Part shown: positions 49,501 through 61,500 of the stretch, one piece after another | How the letters are laid out: every line of letters begins with the position of its first letter | Position numbering within the stretch: the first letter of the stretch is position 1 | Origin: Todiramphus chloris collaris | Taxonomy: Eukaryota > Chordata > Aves > Coraciiformes > Alcedinidae | Direction: 5' to 3' | DNA length: 64,000 bases | Assembly: GCA_025345505.1 (NCBI GenBank) | Contig: JANVCC010000270.1 | Span: 7,457,426 to 7,521,425, forward strand | Position numbers and translations under genes: made by a program | The notes under the pieces: model-generated | Database searches by the model: none | Seen by the model: the letters and a program-made list of their open reading frames with translations, nothing else | What the model was told of the DNA's origin: nothing

Positions 49501-52500
49501 GGGTTTATTTTCTGTGAAGCAGCTGCTGGTTTTATCCCAGGGTCAGGGGTGAAGGGGCTGATGCCTTCCTCTTGTATTCCCCCAATGTGTTTGACTTGCA
49601 GAATGGGTCACTGGTGACTGGGTGTCCTTTGTGCAGTGCTGGGAATGGTCTGCAGGTTCCGACAGTGAGAAGTTGCAGTCCAACACCAAACAGAAGAGGA
49701 CACGTCGGAATAAAAAAAACCAAAGTCACATCTCACCCACAGTGCAGGAGATGTTACTATTGCATGAATCATGGCTAGTTAGACACTGCAGCTTGTCTAG
49801 GTGCTCTGCAAAAGATTGTTGCACTTCAAGATGACTTGGAGGTCATTTTTCACATACAATTAACACTAGTATTATTATTTTTGAATATTACTTAAGACCT
49901 TATAAGACGACCTTCTTGTGAGGCAGGATAACATAGCATGAGAACCAGATTCTTCTCTCTCACCCTGAGGTGACACTGGATGTGCAGCTTTGTGAGCGTG
50001 CGCAGAACGTCCTCTCTGCAACTGGGTATGTGCCTATACGTGCCCAATTCCAGTTGCACACAGCTGCATTTCTACTGACTTCAGTGGAGTTACTCCTGAC
50101 ATATATTAGTTCTGACTGAGGTCAGAATAAGGCCCGTGTTGTGTTAGGTGCAAGTCAGCAGAGAGTATTAAAATTGCCATTATAACCATTTAAAGATAAT
50201 TGCACGTTTAATTTATGCTTGAATATGAAGAAGATACAAAAAAGACTACTTGGGATCAAAAAAGGTGTTCTTGTCTCAATAGTGTATTGTACTTTTATTA
50301 GTCTTTTCAGAACATAAGTTAATTTTCCAGGGTACCCAAGGGCCAGATTGACCCCTTGAGTTAGAGCTGCACGTCGTGGTTTAAGCCCAGCAGGCAGTGA
50401 AGCACCACGCAGCCGCTCTCTCCTCCCCCCGAGCGGGGTGGGAAGGAGAATCAAAGCCAAGTAAAACTCGTGGGTGGAGATAAGAACAGTTTTAATACTT
50501 CAAATAAAAATAAAATATAATAGTAATAATGATAATTGTAATGAAAAGGAAGATATCATAAAGAGAGTGAAATAAAAGCCAAGAAAGAAAAGTGATGCAT
50601 AATGCAATTGCTGATGGATGCTCAGCCAGACCCCAGGCACTGATCCACCCCTCCTGGCCACCTCCCCCCAGTTTATACACTGGACATGACACCGTATGGT
50701 ATGAAATATCCCTTAGGTCAGTTAGGGTCAGCTCTCCTGGTTGTGTCCTCTCCTGGCTTCTTGTGCCCCTCCAGCCTTTTTGCTGGCAGGGCATGAGAAG
50801 CTGAAAAATTCTTGACTTAGTATAAACACTGCTTAGCAACAACCGAAAACATCAGCGTGTTATCACTGCTGCTCTCATACTAAATCCAAAGCACAGCAAT
50901 GTACCAGCTACTAGGAGGAAAATTAACTTTATCCCAGCTGAAACCAGGGTACAGTGTTAGGGAGAGTTGAGTCCTGATGTGTGTGTGAAATCGAGCTTCT
51001 AGCTACTGCGATGGTTGCCAATAACAGTAGTGTATAGAAGGCGAGGGGGCAGTGATAGAGTGGCAGATAGCCTGGATTCTGGGAAGGTTATGCATGCTGG
51101 GTAAGGTGGCTGCTTTTTGGACAAGTGATTTTTAGCAGGACCTCTGGATGGTAGCTGGGCACTAAGACCAATTATTGTACTGAATACCGGATGGTTTTGG
51201 CTTCCAAGAGGAATCCAGTCTTTAGTTCCAGGAGATGACAGTCCATATAGGGAAGAGTTCTCTTTTATCTTGTAGGGCTTGGTTTTTTGTTTCTTTCCTT
51301 TCTCATTTTAGGACCTTTACTAACTGATGTAGGAGTCTTACAAAGTCCATCACCAGTTTTGACTTCTAATTGCCCTTTGTACTTATTTATAGGTAGCTCA
51401 GTAAAACAAATTAAACCAAAGCCTTGACTGTGGCTTTTTCTTCGTTACCTCTTCTAAATTCATGATTATCCCCTTTTGTCACTGCTAACTTTATTGGTTC
51501 TTGAAGTGCATTGTTTTTGTATGTCATGAGTACTGCCTTTTTTTTTCTCTTAAGCAAATGTTCCTAATGAGTGTTTCACTGTTGTTTGTGCTTTTCAGGG
51601 AGCAGTGATGTACAAGCTGTGTATCACACTAGTATCTCTCATTTTATTCTTGACACTTACCAAGAACTTTCCTATGGCATATATTATTGATAATGAATTT
51701 CTTGATAAAACACCCTTCTTGTCAAGACTTGGTTACCTGTATGTTGTAACACAGGCAGCAAAACCAAAGTATTACTTTGCGTGGACATTAGGTAAGTCTG
51801 GCTACATCACTTCTTTTTATGAACAAGTTCATAAACTGGGGAGAGGGTCTGGAACATTGGTGTGGAAGAAAAAATAAATTAGTCAAAGTCAATGGAACAG
51901 TTACCTCTTACTTAAAGCTTTGTACCAAAATAATTTTTACATGGGCTCTTAGGGGAGCAAAAAAGAAAATGTTTGCCTCCTCTGATTTTTATGCTTTATT
52001 GATAGTTTGCTACTTATATTGGTGGGATTGAGAGGTTAAAACTGGTCACGCTGGCTCAGGCTTTACAGGTATGTTACAGTGCAAGCAGACCTCTCCCTTC
52101 CTTCAGGCACATCTGTAGCACATGCATCTGTATTTGAAAGCTGCAGTGCTTGCTGGGGGGCTGAGCTTAGGCTTGGTCTCTAAGGCACTGTGCGATCCTG
52201 CACAAATCCTTCTAGGTCAGGCTGAAAATTGAGAGACTGACTTTTTTTCTGGTGTTACAAGGCTGTGTGCAGGGGAGATCCTGAAAGCCCAGCCAGCACC
52301 GCGTGCACCTGAACCTGAGAAGAGTGCCACTGAGGTGGCAACGAGAGAGCCAGGGAGACTCACTGTGAGCCTGTGGTTAAACTGCTGGGAGTACAACTGA
52401 GAGATCAAGGGGAGACAGCCAGCACTGGCATGTGTGGGATGAGAAAGGCTTTGGGATAAAGAATTCCTTGCTCAGAAACTTATTTTTCGTGGGATCCAAT

Positions 52501-55500
52501 GTTAAATTGTTGCCTTCATTTGTTTTTCCTGGCTTTAGAATTAGCTAAAAGTCCGTTATCAAAGAGATAAACTGAGCTTGGATTTGTGACATGACTAAGC
52601 CCTAGAGGCAGTAGAAATATCTTACAAATGAGGGGGTTTGGGCAAAGCCCGCGTTGCATAGTGGAGCCCAAGGCTGCTGCTGTTCACACTGCAAATCCAG
52701 GCAGCAGAACAGCAGACACTTTATCCTTTCCCACTTTCTCTCCCCGTGGCATGGCCCAGGGTATTACAAAAGCGCCTGCTGAAGCCGCCCCGATAAGCGC
52801 TTCCTGTCCTCAGACAGGGACAGTGAGGCTATTGTGCACGAGCCACGCTGCTCAATTCCTCCAGATCCCTGGAAGGATGGAAAATTCGGCTTCCCGCTGC
52901 ATTAGCCACAGTCACGGGAACGTGGCTGCAAACCTAACCGCCAGCTGCCGATGGAACCAGTTTGGGACTGGGCGCCTGCAGCCACGGGGCTGGGAAAGCC
53001 CCGGGCCAGAGCTGTTCCCAGGTCAGCAGGGAAAGCCCTGCCGGGCTTCGCTAGGCTGGGATGTCAGGAGCAGTCCAAGGGTGGACAGTTCCCACTCTTC
53101 TGCGCTTCACGCCTTGCTCTGCAGAAAGCAGCTTGGGAAGCCAGGGGCGGACGGGTCGGCTGTGCTACATCCCTGCATTCCTGGCTTCTTGCTTTTGGCA
53201 AAGGAACAGTAACTGGTCCCTGCCACTCTTGGAGGAGCAAATCCTGGAGCCCCCCTGCGCTGGGGTGACAGTTACAGAGCAGCTCCACTTCTGCCACTGG
53301 GCAGGGTCCTGTGGGCCTCACAGCTTCTAGCTGATCTCATAGCAAGACACGGGCAGGCTGGGAGGTAAGAGGTAGACATTTCAGACAAGGTTGGGTTTGT
53401 TGCCTGTTTGGTGATTTGTTTGGGTTTTTTTGAGGGGGGGGGGGGGGGTGGTGTTGTTTTTTGGTATTTTAACAGGGAAAGAATGAAAGACTTGGAGATC
53501 TTTCTTTCCACCAGTAAAATCTAGCTTATGTAGTGAAGTGGAAAATAAAATGGAAAGTTTTGGGTTAGAGAAGGTTGCTCATTTATTTATTTATTTGTTG
53601 CTCTTGTAGCTTTTAATTAGGTTCTCTCCTTAGTTTTGTGCTTTGGGATTCCTCCATGAGCTTATGCTTGTATTCATAGCACTTACAAAGCAAGATCCAT
53701 TGTCATTCCTGGGAAAGAAATGCTGACCTTTTTACAGCGTAACTTAACCAGCCTGCCTTGTGCTTTGTAAGTGATCTAGAAGAAAAAACCTTACCTGTAC
53801 TTTTGCTTTCCTTTTTCTGCCAATAATCCTTAGTGTTGGCGGCACCTGGTGATCCAGAGGTAATGAGTCCCTGCTGTTCTCTTAGTGAAAGAGGATTTCT
53901 GGCAGGGGTGTGCTAAAAGCAGGGTCTGGAGACCCAGTGTGGAGGTGGTTCCCAGGCAGGGCTAGGCTGGGAGGTAGCTGAGCAGAGCCCTGAGAAAGAG
54001 CACGAGTGCAGCGTGTGAAGTGCCTTCTGTTAGCCCAGCTTTCCTTTGCACTGAAAGTAGCTAAGTCTTTAATTGAAGTTACTTGATATTTGATCTGTAG
54101 ACATGGTGAGGTGCTTGAGGAGATACTGAGCAACAGGAATGGCAGAAGGCCTTCTCTGCAGAAGCATGAATTAAAGTCTTAATTAACTCTGAACAGGAAT
54201 GGTAAACTCATCTTTGTGACACTACAGTTGTTCTAAATCCTGGGACATGCTGTGACATCCAGGTACCCTCAATTTTGAGGAAAAAGCAAATTCATTTTAC
54301 AGCAACTCTTGTGTATCTATCTCAGATGGATGATAAAGGCAAAATAATGGGAATAGTCATTTCTACCCATTGTTGTTTTATGTAATTATTTCCTTTCACC
54401 CGAGGAGTAACATCTTTCCTCTTGGGGAAGTAACTCTTATGTTGCATTAGAGCAATGCCCCTTTGCCAAGAGGAAGCATCTCTTTGAAAGAGAAGATGGT
54501 AGTTGCTACAAAGCTGGCTTGAATGTGTATTTGGTGCCATACTGATGTGTAAGAAAACAGGTTTCCTCCAGCGATCCAGTGTGACCTGTTTTCCTTTGAC
54601 ATTGCAGCAGATGCAGTGAACAATGCAGCTGGCTATGGATTCAGTGGAGTTGATGAGAGAGGCGCTTTCCGCTGGGACCTGTTGTCCAATTTAAATATCT
54701 GGAAGATTGAGGTGAGTTAAAGGAGCAGCTACATTGGCATAATTTTAGAGAAATGGGCATAATACTGGGGAGAAGCTTTGCTGGAAGGAAAGCAAGTCCC
54801 TGCCAGCAGCCTGCCTCTCTTGAACATAGAGAGGTTTTGTCTTTTATCTGTTGGGCAGATAAAAAGCATCTGTCACGCAGCCTTTGCCACGCTCTATATT
54901 CAGGTTTCATTTCTAAATAGTTTATAGAGGGCTAATAAATGATTAATCAGATGTTTAATAAATGAGCAGTCAATTACTGTAGATTGTAACTGAGTTCAGC
55001 AGGTCAATAAATTGCTCACAGCTACGATTCTCCACCATCTGTGGTGTGTTCTGTTTATTTACTTCTAACAGGCTTTTGTCACCCAGTTGAGATGGGTGGT
55101 GGTAGTGAAACAAGCTGCCACAACGTTTGGAAAGGCTGGGTCCCTGCACGTGCCTGAAGTGCTTCTTGTAAAGAGAGAAATGCAAGGGTTGGAGATCACA
55201 GGTCCAAACCGAGCAACCTGCATGGGAACTGGCAGGGCCTCGCAGAGCGTAGATGGCTGCTGATCTAGTGCCTTATCCAGCAAACCACACTCCTCCTTAA
55301 AACATCTGTCACACGTGTTTCTTGTGACTGCAGTGTACTTTTAACATCCCTGAGTCCTTTGTAAGCTGTTTCTGTTTGTTTCTCTAAGGCAAAAGATGGC
55401 CAATGTAATCTGTTTGCCCCAAAGAATATATCATGAATGCCAGTGAGATGTGAAAATGTTTATGTGACTGAGACTGCTTTCTAAAGGTTTATTTTCTTCA

Positions 55501-58500
55501 GAAATAGGAGGAGCTTCCCCCTGTAATTTTGTAGTCATGATTTTAAAAGGAAGAGCAGATAAAAACAAGTTGACTGCTTTATCACTGAATGATCTGTGAC
55601 TAAGTGAATGTGCTGTAATAGCTCTTCTCAAAACTGAAAGCCCCTATAATTCTTCATTGAAAGATGCCAAAGCTGGAAGTATCATTATACATTCTCTCTT
55701 TCTCAACATCCTTTCTCTTTCTTGGTGTTTTTTTTAACCTTCAAATATTTAACCTTTTTTTTAATCCTCAATATACATCTCTCCTTGAGTGGTACAGAGT
55801 ACACAGCCCAGAAACACTTTCTACTCCTCAGTGGCAGCAGCACACTAGATATCACTCTGAGATCTTGAATCAATATCTGATTCATTTTTGGGGCAGGAGG
55901 TGATTCCCACCTTGATGGGCTCAGACTGTTCCTGCTTGAAGGAGACAAGTGAAGTGCAGGCAGTGCCCTTTAGTCAAGCCAAATTAAGGACATGGGAGCC
56001 TTTGCTCCTCTCTACCCACTGAGCTGTAAGGCCCCTCAAGACCCTTTTTCCTTTACTGGTCAAATGGGAGATAGAGATCAGGGTGGAGAAATGATTTCCA
56101 GGAGCGTAAGACAGAGTGCTCTCCCTTGACTTGATTATGTGTGCAATGAGAAAAGAGAGGCTACACAGACCATCACTTGGGGCAAGGCTTGAGCTGTTAC
56201 TTTATGCACCACGACCAATTCCAGGAGTTAGTTTCAGGTGTGATTGTACAGTGCTTTTTCAGCAGGTATGGCCCCTGCGTGCATCAAATTACCTAAGAGT
56301 TGGGAACTTGAGTGCTAAGTGTGGCTAAGAAATGACCTAATCTGTCCTAAAGACAAACACACGGCAGGAGTTGTGAGGGGCACTGAAATGTGGCAAGGGC
56401 TAAACTCACAGGGGGAACTTGAAAGCCTTGGCAGCATGCATATTTTGACAGCCAGTGACTACTTTCTCTCCTGGTAATGTAACAGGGGTACTTAAAGGAG
56501 GCCACGAGAGAGTGACAATATTAGCTGGAAGAGAAATTATATTTTTCTTGGCTTCTCTTAGTGCAGTAATACAATTAAAATGTGGCAGTACTGCATTGGG
56601 AATTGCTAGTGAATTTAACTCCTTAAACACAGAGGCTGAAGTGCTAGCCTTCAGGATTCTGCATGGAAATGCAAAAATATCTGCATATTCCCCTTGGAAA
56701 CTTCTGCTTTTAATCCACCTTTGCAGTGTGCCCTCGCCTTCAGCTGATACGGGCAGATAATGTGGTGTCACTGAATCATGTCCCTGCTTGTGAGGAGGTC
56801 CTTGGAGGTTTCATTTAGCAGAGGAGGAACAAGGGGAAGTGGGGATGGGAAGCCACCAGAGGTGAGGTTGATGAGGATTAGAGTAACTGATGCTGGAAGG
56901 AGTCCAGCAGTCCCATCGCGCTGGGGGAACTGGCGCTGTGAGAAGGTACAGGAGGGTCTTCCAGCACCCTGGGGTCCACTCTGGTTTCTCAAGCTGAGCA
57001 GTAGGCTGAGACTTGGCTTCTAAATTTAGTCCTGAAATTTTTGGTCCACATTTCTCAGTCTTCTCCCTTTCCTTCTCCAAGTAAGAAAGCATTTCTTTTT
57101 GGTTTAACACTTTGTTTTAATAGCACTTTAGGGAAGTCCAGACTGCGTAGTGAGTGGCAAGATATCTCTTCCAAAAAACAAAACTGTTAATGGACCAAAA
57201 GGAAGGCAAAGCATTTAATACAAGAGTGCTACTCAGATTTAATTTAATTTGAAAAATAACCAAACATTTTCTTTACTTTTACAAAACAGTGAGATTTTAC
57301 AGCAAGTGCCAAGTGTTAGCAGTGAGCAATCAGACTAACTAACGTCCCTCCCAGAATGTTTTAGTTAGATGGACCATGGCACAGTCCTCACAAGAATTAA
57401 GATTTCCTCTGCAATTTAAAACTCAAGTACTATTTTACAGGTTGCAGTGCTAACATTTCATGTGAACTTCTTTCCTAGACTGCAACAAGTTTTAAAATGT
57501 ACATTGAAAACTGGAACATTCAGACAGCTGCCTGGCTAAAACGGTAAGAGTCATGAAACAGTAATGTGCTTGTGAGACCCCAGAACTCTAGATGGGCTGG
57601 AAAAATGCTGACTGGTCAATCTCAGAAATGTATAGCCTCTTGTTCTTCCTTTGTTTCCTGTGTCTGTAACAGCTGGTGGAATACAAGGGTATTTGGTGCT
57701 GTAAAGTTTTATTGCTGCAAATGTAAAATGCACACATTTTATGTATATGAACACCAAAGCCATAAATGAACTTCAGATCTTCTATAATAAAAAGTAATAG
57801 CATTTTGATGGCATCTCTTAGGCTGCTGTTTGCCTCCATTACCCTTGCAGTACTGGTTCACTTTGCTGTGTTGTGCTTCGTGTTCGTATTACTGCCAGAG
57901 GTGAGCCTCGCTGTGTTACTGGGATCCAGTTCAGCTATGACTGGAGAGAAGTCAAAATCTTCAGAGCCCCAGTGTAGCCTGCTTTGGAGTTACCAGCAGA
58001 TGCTTGCCAGGGAGCCTCTTTAGGGTGTGGAGAAGAGACTTCTTATAACACTGAGGAGATCTGATTTTAGCCAGTGATTGTTAAGTATATAAATACCATC
58101 GTGAGTCAGGTTTTGTGGATTGAACTGTTATTTGTTACACTTCTTGTCATGACTAAAGCTCAGCCACAGTCACTGTGGTGTCTGAAATGCAGGCCGTTTA
58201 TTATGGCTACCATAACTTTTTGTTGTTGTTGTTGTCTATATACACCTTAAAAGTCAATGCCTATTATTTTTCATTATTCAAATGATGTTCCTGATAAGAA
58301 GCGCGTTATCTTGACTCGTTTCTTCGGAACACGGCATTTCAGTTAAACCTCAGACAGCCCAGTTGATATGTTCTTGAACTGTTACCTTTCACTTCAATCT
58401 TTGGAGTGAGATTTGGGGCTGCTAAATTGAGCAGGAATCCCGTGCTTCACAAGAGCTTACGACGCTCCCTGTTGTTCCCAGCATCTTCCAGGTAACAGTG

Positions 58501-61500
58501 CCTAAAAACACCAGAGAAAGGTGGGGTCACGTCTCTGTCCTGCCCCCAGAGTTCTGAAGGGTGGTGTGTGCTTGCAGACAGAGGTACAAAGGTGAATGAG
58601 AACTCTTGCTCCGGTAGTTAGGGAATTGCTGTAAGCACTGGGAATACTTGTGCAGGTGCTCTTTGGATGCTCGGTTCATAAAAGCATGCTGCTGCTTCCC
58701 ATCGAACCCTCCGTCTAATTGAGGGGGGGACGCCCCCTGCCCTGGTCTGTAACAGAGGCAAGATAAGAGCTTTAAGAGAACGACCTAAGACCTTAAAAGC
58801 AGAGAAGGATTTGAAGCGCGGGGTCCATGGTTCAGTTGTATTCAGCCTCTTCTTGTTTTGTTTTTGTATTTGCAGCGTTTGCTATGACAGAGCTCCCTGG
58901 TACCCTACGGCTTTAACATTTCTCCTGTCGGCCCTGTGGCATGGTATCTATCCTGGATATTATTTTACGTTTCTCACTGGAATCCTTATTACACTCGCAG
59001 CCAGAGCAGTATGTACCTTTCAATGTTCTCTTCTAAAGCCCATGCTAGGGACCATCCAGCTGTCAACGGCAGGGACCACCTTGGCACTGTCCAGCAGCTT
59101 TTTCCCCGCTGTGAGCCCTCTTTCATGCCTTTGTGGGGTTGCTGTTCACAGAAACTTTGTTCTGTATTGGTGCTGATTGCAAAGTACTCCCAGCAGTTAG
59201 AACCAGCACCAGTTCTGCACATGATGTGATGCTGGCCTTAGCTGTCAGAGGAATCATTGCTTGTGAGTGTACACGTGGCAGTGCCTCTGGTTATGTCCAT
59301 GCGGTCAGATTAGCCTGGGATTCAAGGATTTCTGCTAGGTCATTTTGCCTGTGTGCTGGAGTGTAATCATCCGTGGGCACATTCTTCCACGAGTAGCTCT
59401 TACGGGTTGAGCATTAGCCCAAACTTGCAGTAAATTGGTCTCTGTGTTTATGGGCCTCATCTTGGGTAAAGCGGCTAAAGACAGAACAGGTTTTGTGTCC
59501 CACTGCTGCTGAATTTATCACTACTGATCTCTCAGGCTGAACCAGCCAGTTGTGCAGGGTTGGGAAGCACCAGCATTGTCTTTCAGAGTTTGACTGTGGA
59601 TAAATAACCAGGTCAGTTTGAAGGGTGGATTAAACTAGTGATCAGTATCAACTGCTGTGGCTGGAGCAGGATGCTGAACACGTGATCGTAACGTCTGCTT
59701 TGCCTCTCATTTATGAGGATTTCATAGATGTGAAGCTAAATCAAAATCTCTGTTAACAGCACATGCTTGCAGATAGAAACACATATTTGTTCATTTAAAG
59801 TAACTTTGTTTCACTGTTGATAACCAGTGACAAATTAAAACCAGGAGGGAGGAAGATGAAATCGTAACAGCTCCTCTCCCCAAAGATACCGTGCCAGATA
59901 GCCAGTGTGAGAGTCTGCTCCCATCACTGACAGACGAACTGGGGGACACTTCTCTCTTTGCCACTAGTTGACTGTGGGATCTTGGATGTGCCAGTCAATA
60001 CACTTCTGTCTTCCTATGCTCAATGCTTTCTAACTGGTGTACAAACCTTTCTGTAATATAATGCTGATGAGAAGTGGAGAGCCGCACGCTGCAATGTGTC
60101 CATGTAACTTTACCTAAGAAACTAATTTCTATAATTTTCCCTTTACTTTTCTCTGACCTGCAGATAAGAAACAATTGCAGACATCACTTCCTCTCATCAG
60201 TGCCTCTCAGGATAGCCTATGACGTTGTGACCTGGGCTGTCACTCAGCTGGCCGTGTGCTACACTGTCGCGCCGTTCGTTATGTTGGCCGTTGAGCCCAC
60301 CATTAAATTTTACAAGTAAGTTCTCCTCTCTTGACAATTATTCTCCAGAATAAAAGCACAGGCTTTTGTTAAAGAACCCAAACTGTGCTGAAAGGCAGTT
60401 GGCATTGCATCAAATTTGAAAGCAGTTCAAACGGGATGCTTCCTAATGTGTGAGGGGTGATGTTTGCACTCCTGTAACTTAATGAGATAATAATAATAAT
60501 ATTGCTAAGGCAGAGCACTTCGCTTGCACTTCTCAGTCTTTCCTTATGTGACTTCTCACATACTCAGTTTGCTTTTTCAAAACCATTAACAGTGGCTGAG
60601 GCTGGAAAGGGTAAGAGTAACATGAGTTGGCAGTAGGAAGGACTCGATGAGAACAGACCAGGTTTCCAGCTGCCGATAGAACAAGAGACGTGATCAGTCA
60701 GCAGGAGATAAGGAGGGTGCCTGGCAGAGCAGTGCTTCTGGAAATGAGTATGCTTTTCTTTTTGAATACTTCCCTAGGTTCCTTAAAAATGACAAAACAT
60801 GGCTGTTGCAGAGTATGTTGAATATACTCTAATAGAGATAATTTGAAGTAGAGAAATTGAGAAAATAATTTGAAAAGGGAGGCTGGACTACATGGCTGTA
60901 CTTTTCTTTCATCCTACAGTGAACTGTCAACATAGAGTAACAGGTTTCAGTTAAGAAGAAAGAGAATTCCCTTCTCTAGCCTAAAAGACATAAAGCTGGT
61001 AGTCAAGATAGCTGCTGTCAGTAAGTCTGTTTGAAGGGGGTTGAATTTTTACATTTCCTGTTCCTGTTTCTTAAAAAGTCTGATTGCAACACTGAAGACT
61101 TACCATATAAAAATATGCTCCATATCTTTTTTAGTTTCATTCCTTAATATTTTTTGCCCTAGTGACTTTGAACGTAGTTAACATTTAAATATGTAGACTG
61201 TTAAGCAAGGAAATTGTAGGCCTTGGACCAGGGCATGAATTTTTAGAGCACTGCACACCCAGCAGTGGTCTTCAGCACCTCACAAGGATATTTGGAAGCA
61301 TAAATGGGAACAGAGGAAGGTGCATTTCTGTGCTTAAGAGCTGGACCATACTGCTCCCAAACATCATCCTCCCCGAGCTGCCAGAGCCTTATGTAATTGG
61401 TGTAAGTGGTTTTAAATTTCTAGTCAACCTTGTGTATACCAAATTATTTAAAATAAGAATATTTGATCTTTAGTCAAACTTTATGTCCTAAGCATGAAGG

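Larger units (their letters stand above)
49370..51598 (+). other. MBOAT1: MBOAT1 intron 7
   Basis: 2.23 kb. It contains an antisense solo LTR (about 50372-50953) and, just before it, a stretch around 50020-50140 (ACTTCAGTGGAGTTACTCCTG followed by GAGGTCAGAATAAGGCCC) that resembles an old amniote dispersed repeat. The acceptor is TTGTGCTTTTCAG. Confidence 0.85.
51792..54607 (+). other. MBOAT1: MBOAT1 intron 8
   Basis: 2.82 kb. A GC-richer stretch at about 52620-53330 supports a 194-codon open frame at 52628-53212. A run of 15 G lies at 53434-53448 and an ATTT run at 53580-53596. No conventional exon is recognised. Confidence 0.75.

Noticed and set aside
50155..50842. Minus-strand frames of 101 and 116 codons.
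   Set aside because: Both overlap the solo LTR, which is non-coding; no retroviral gene is present.
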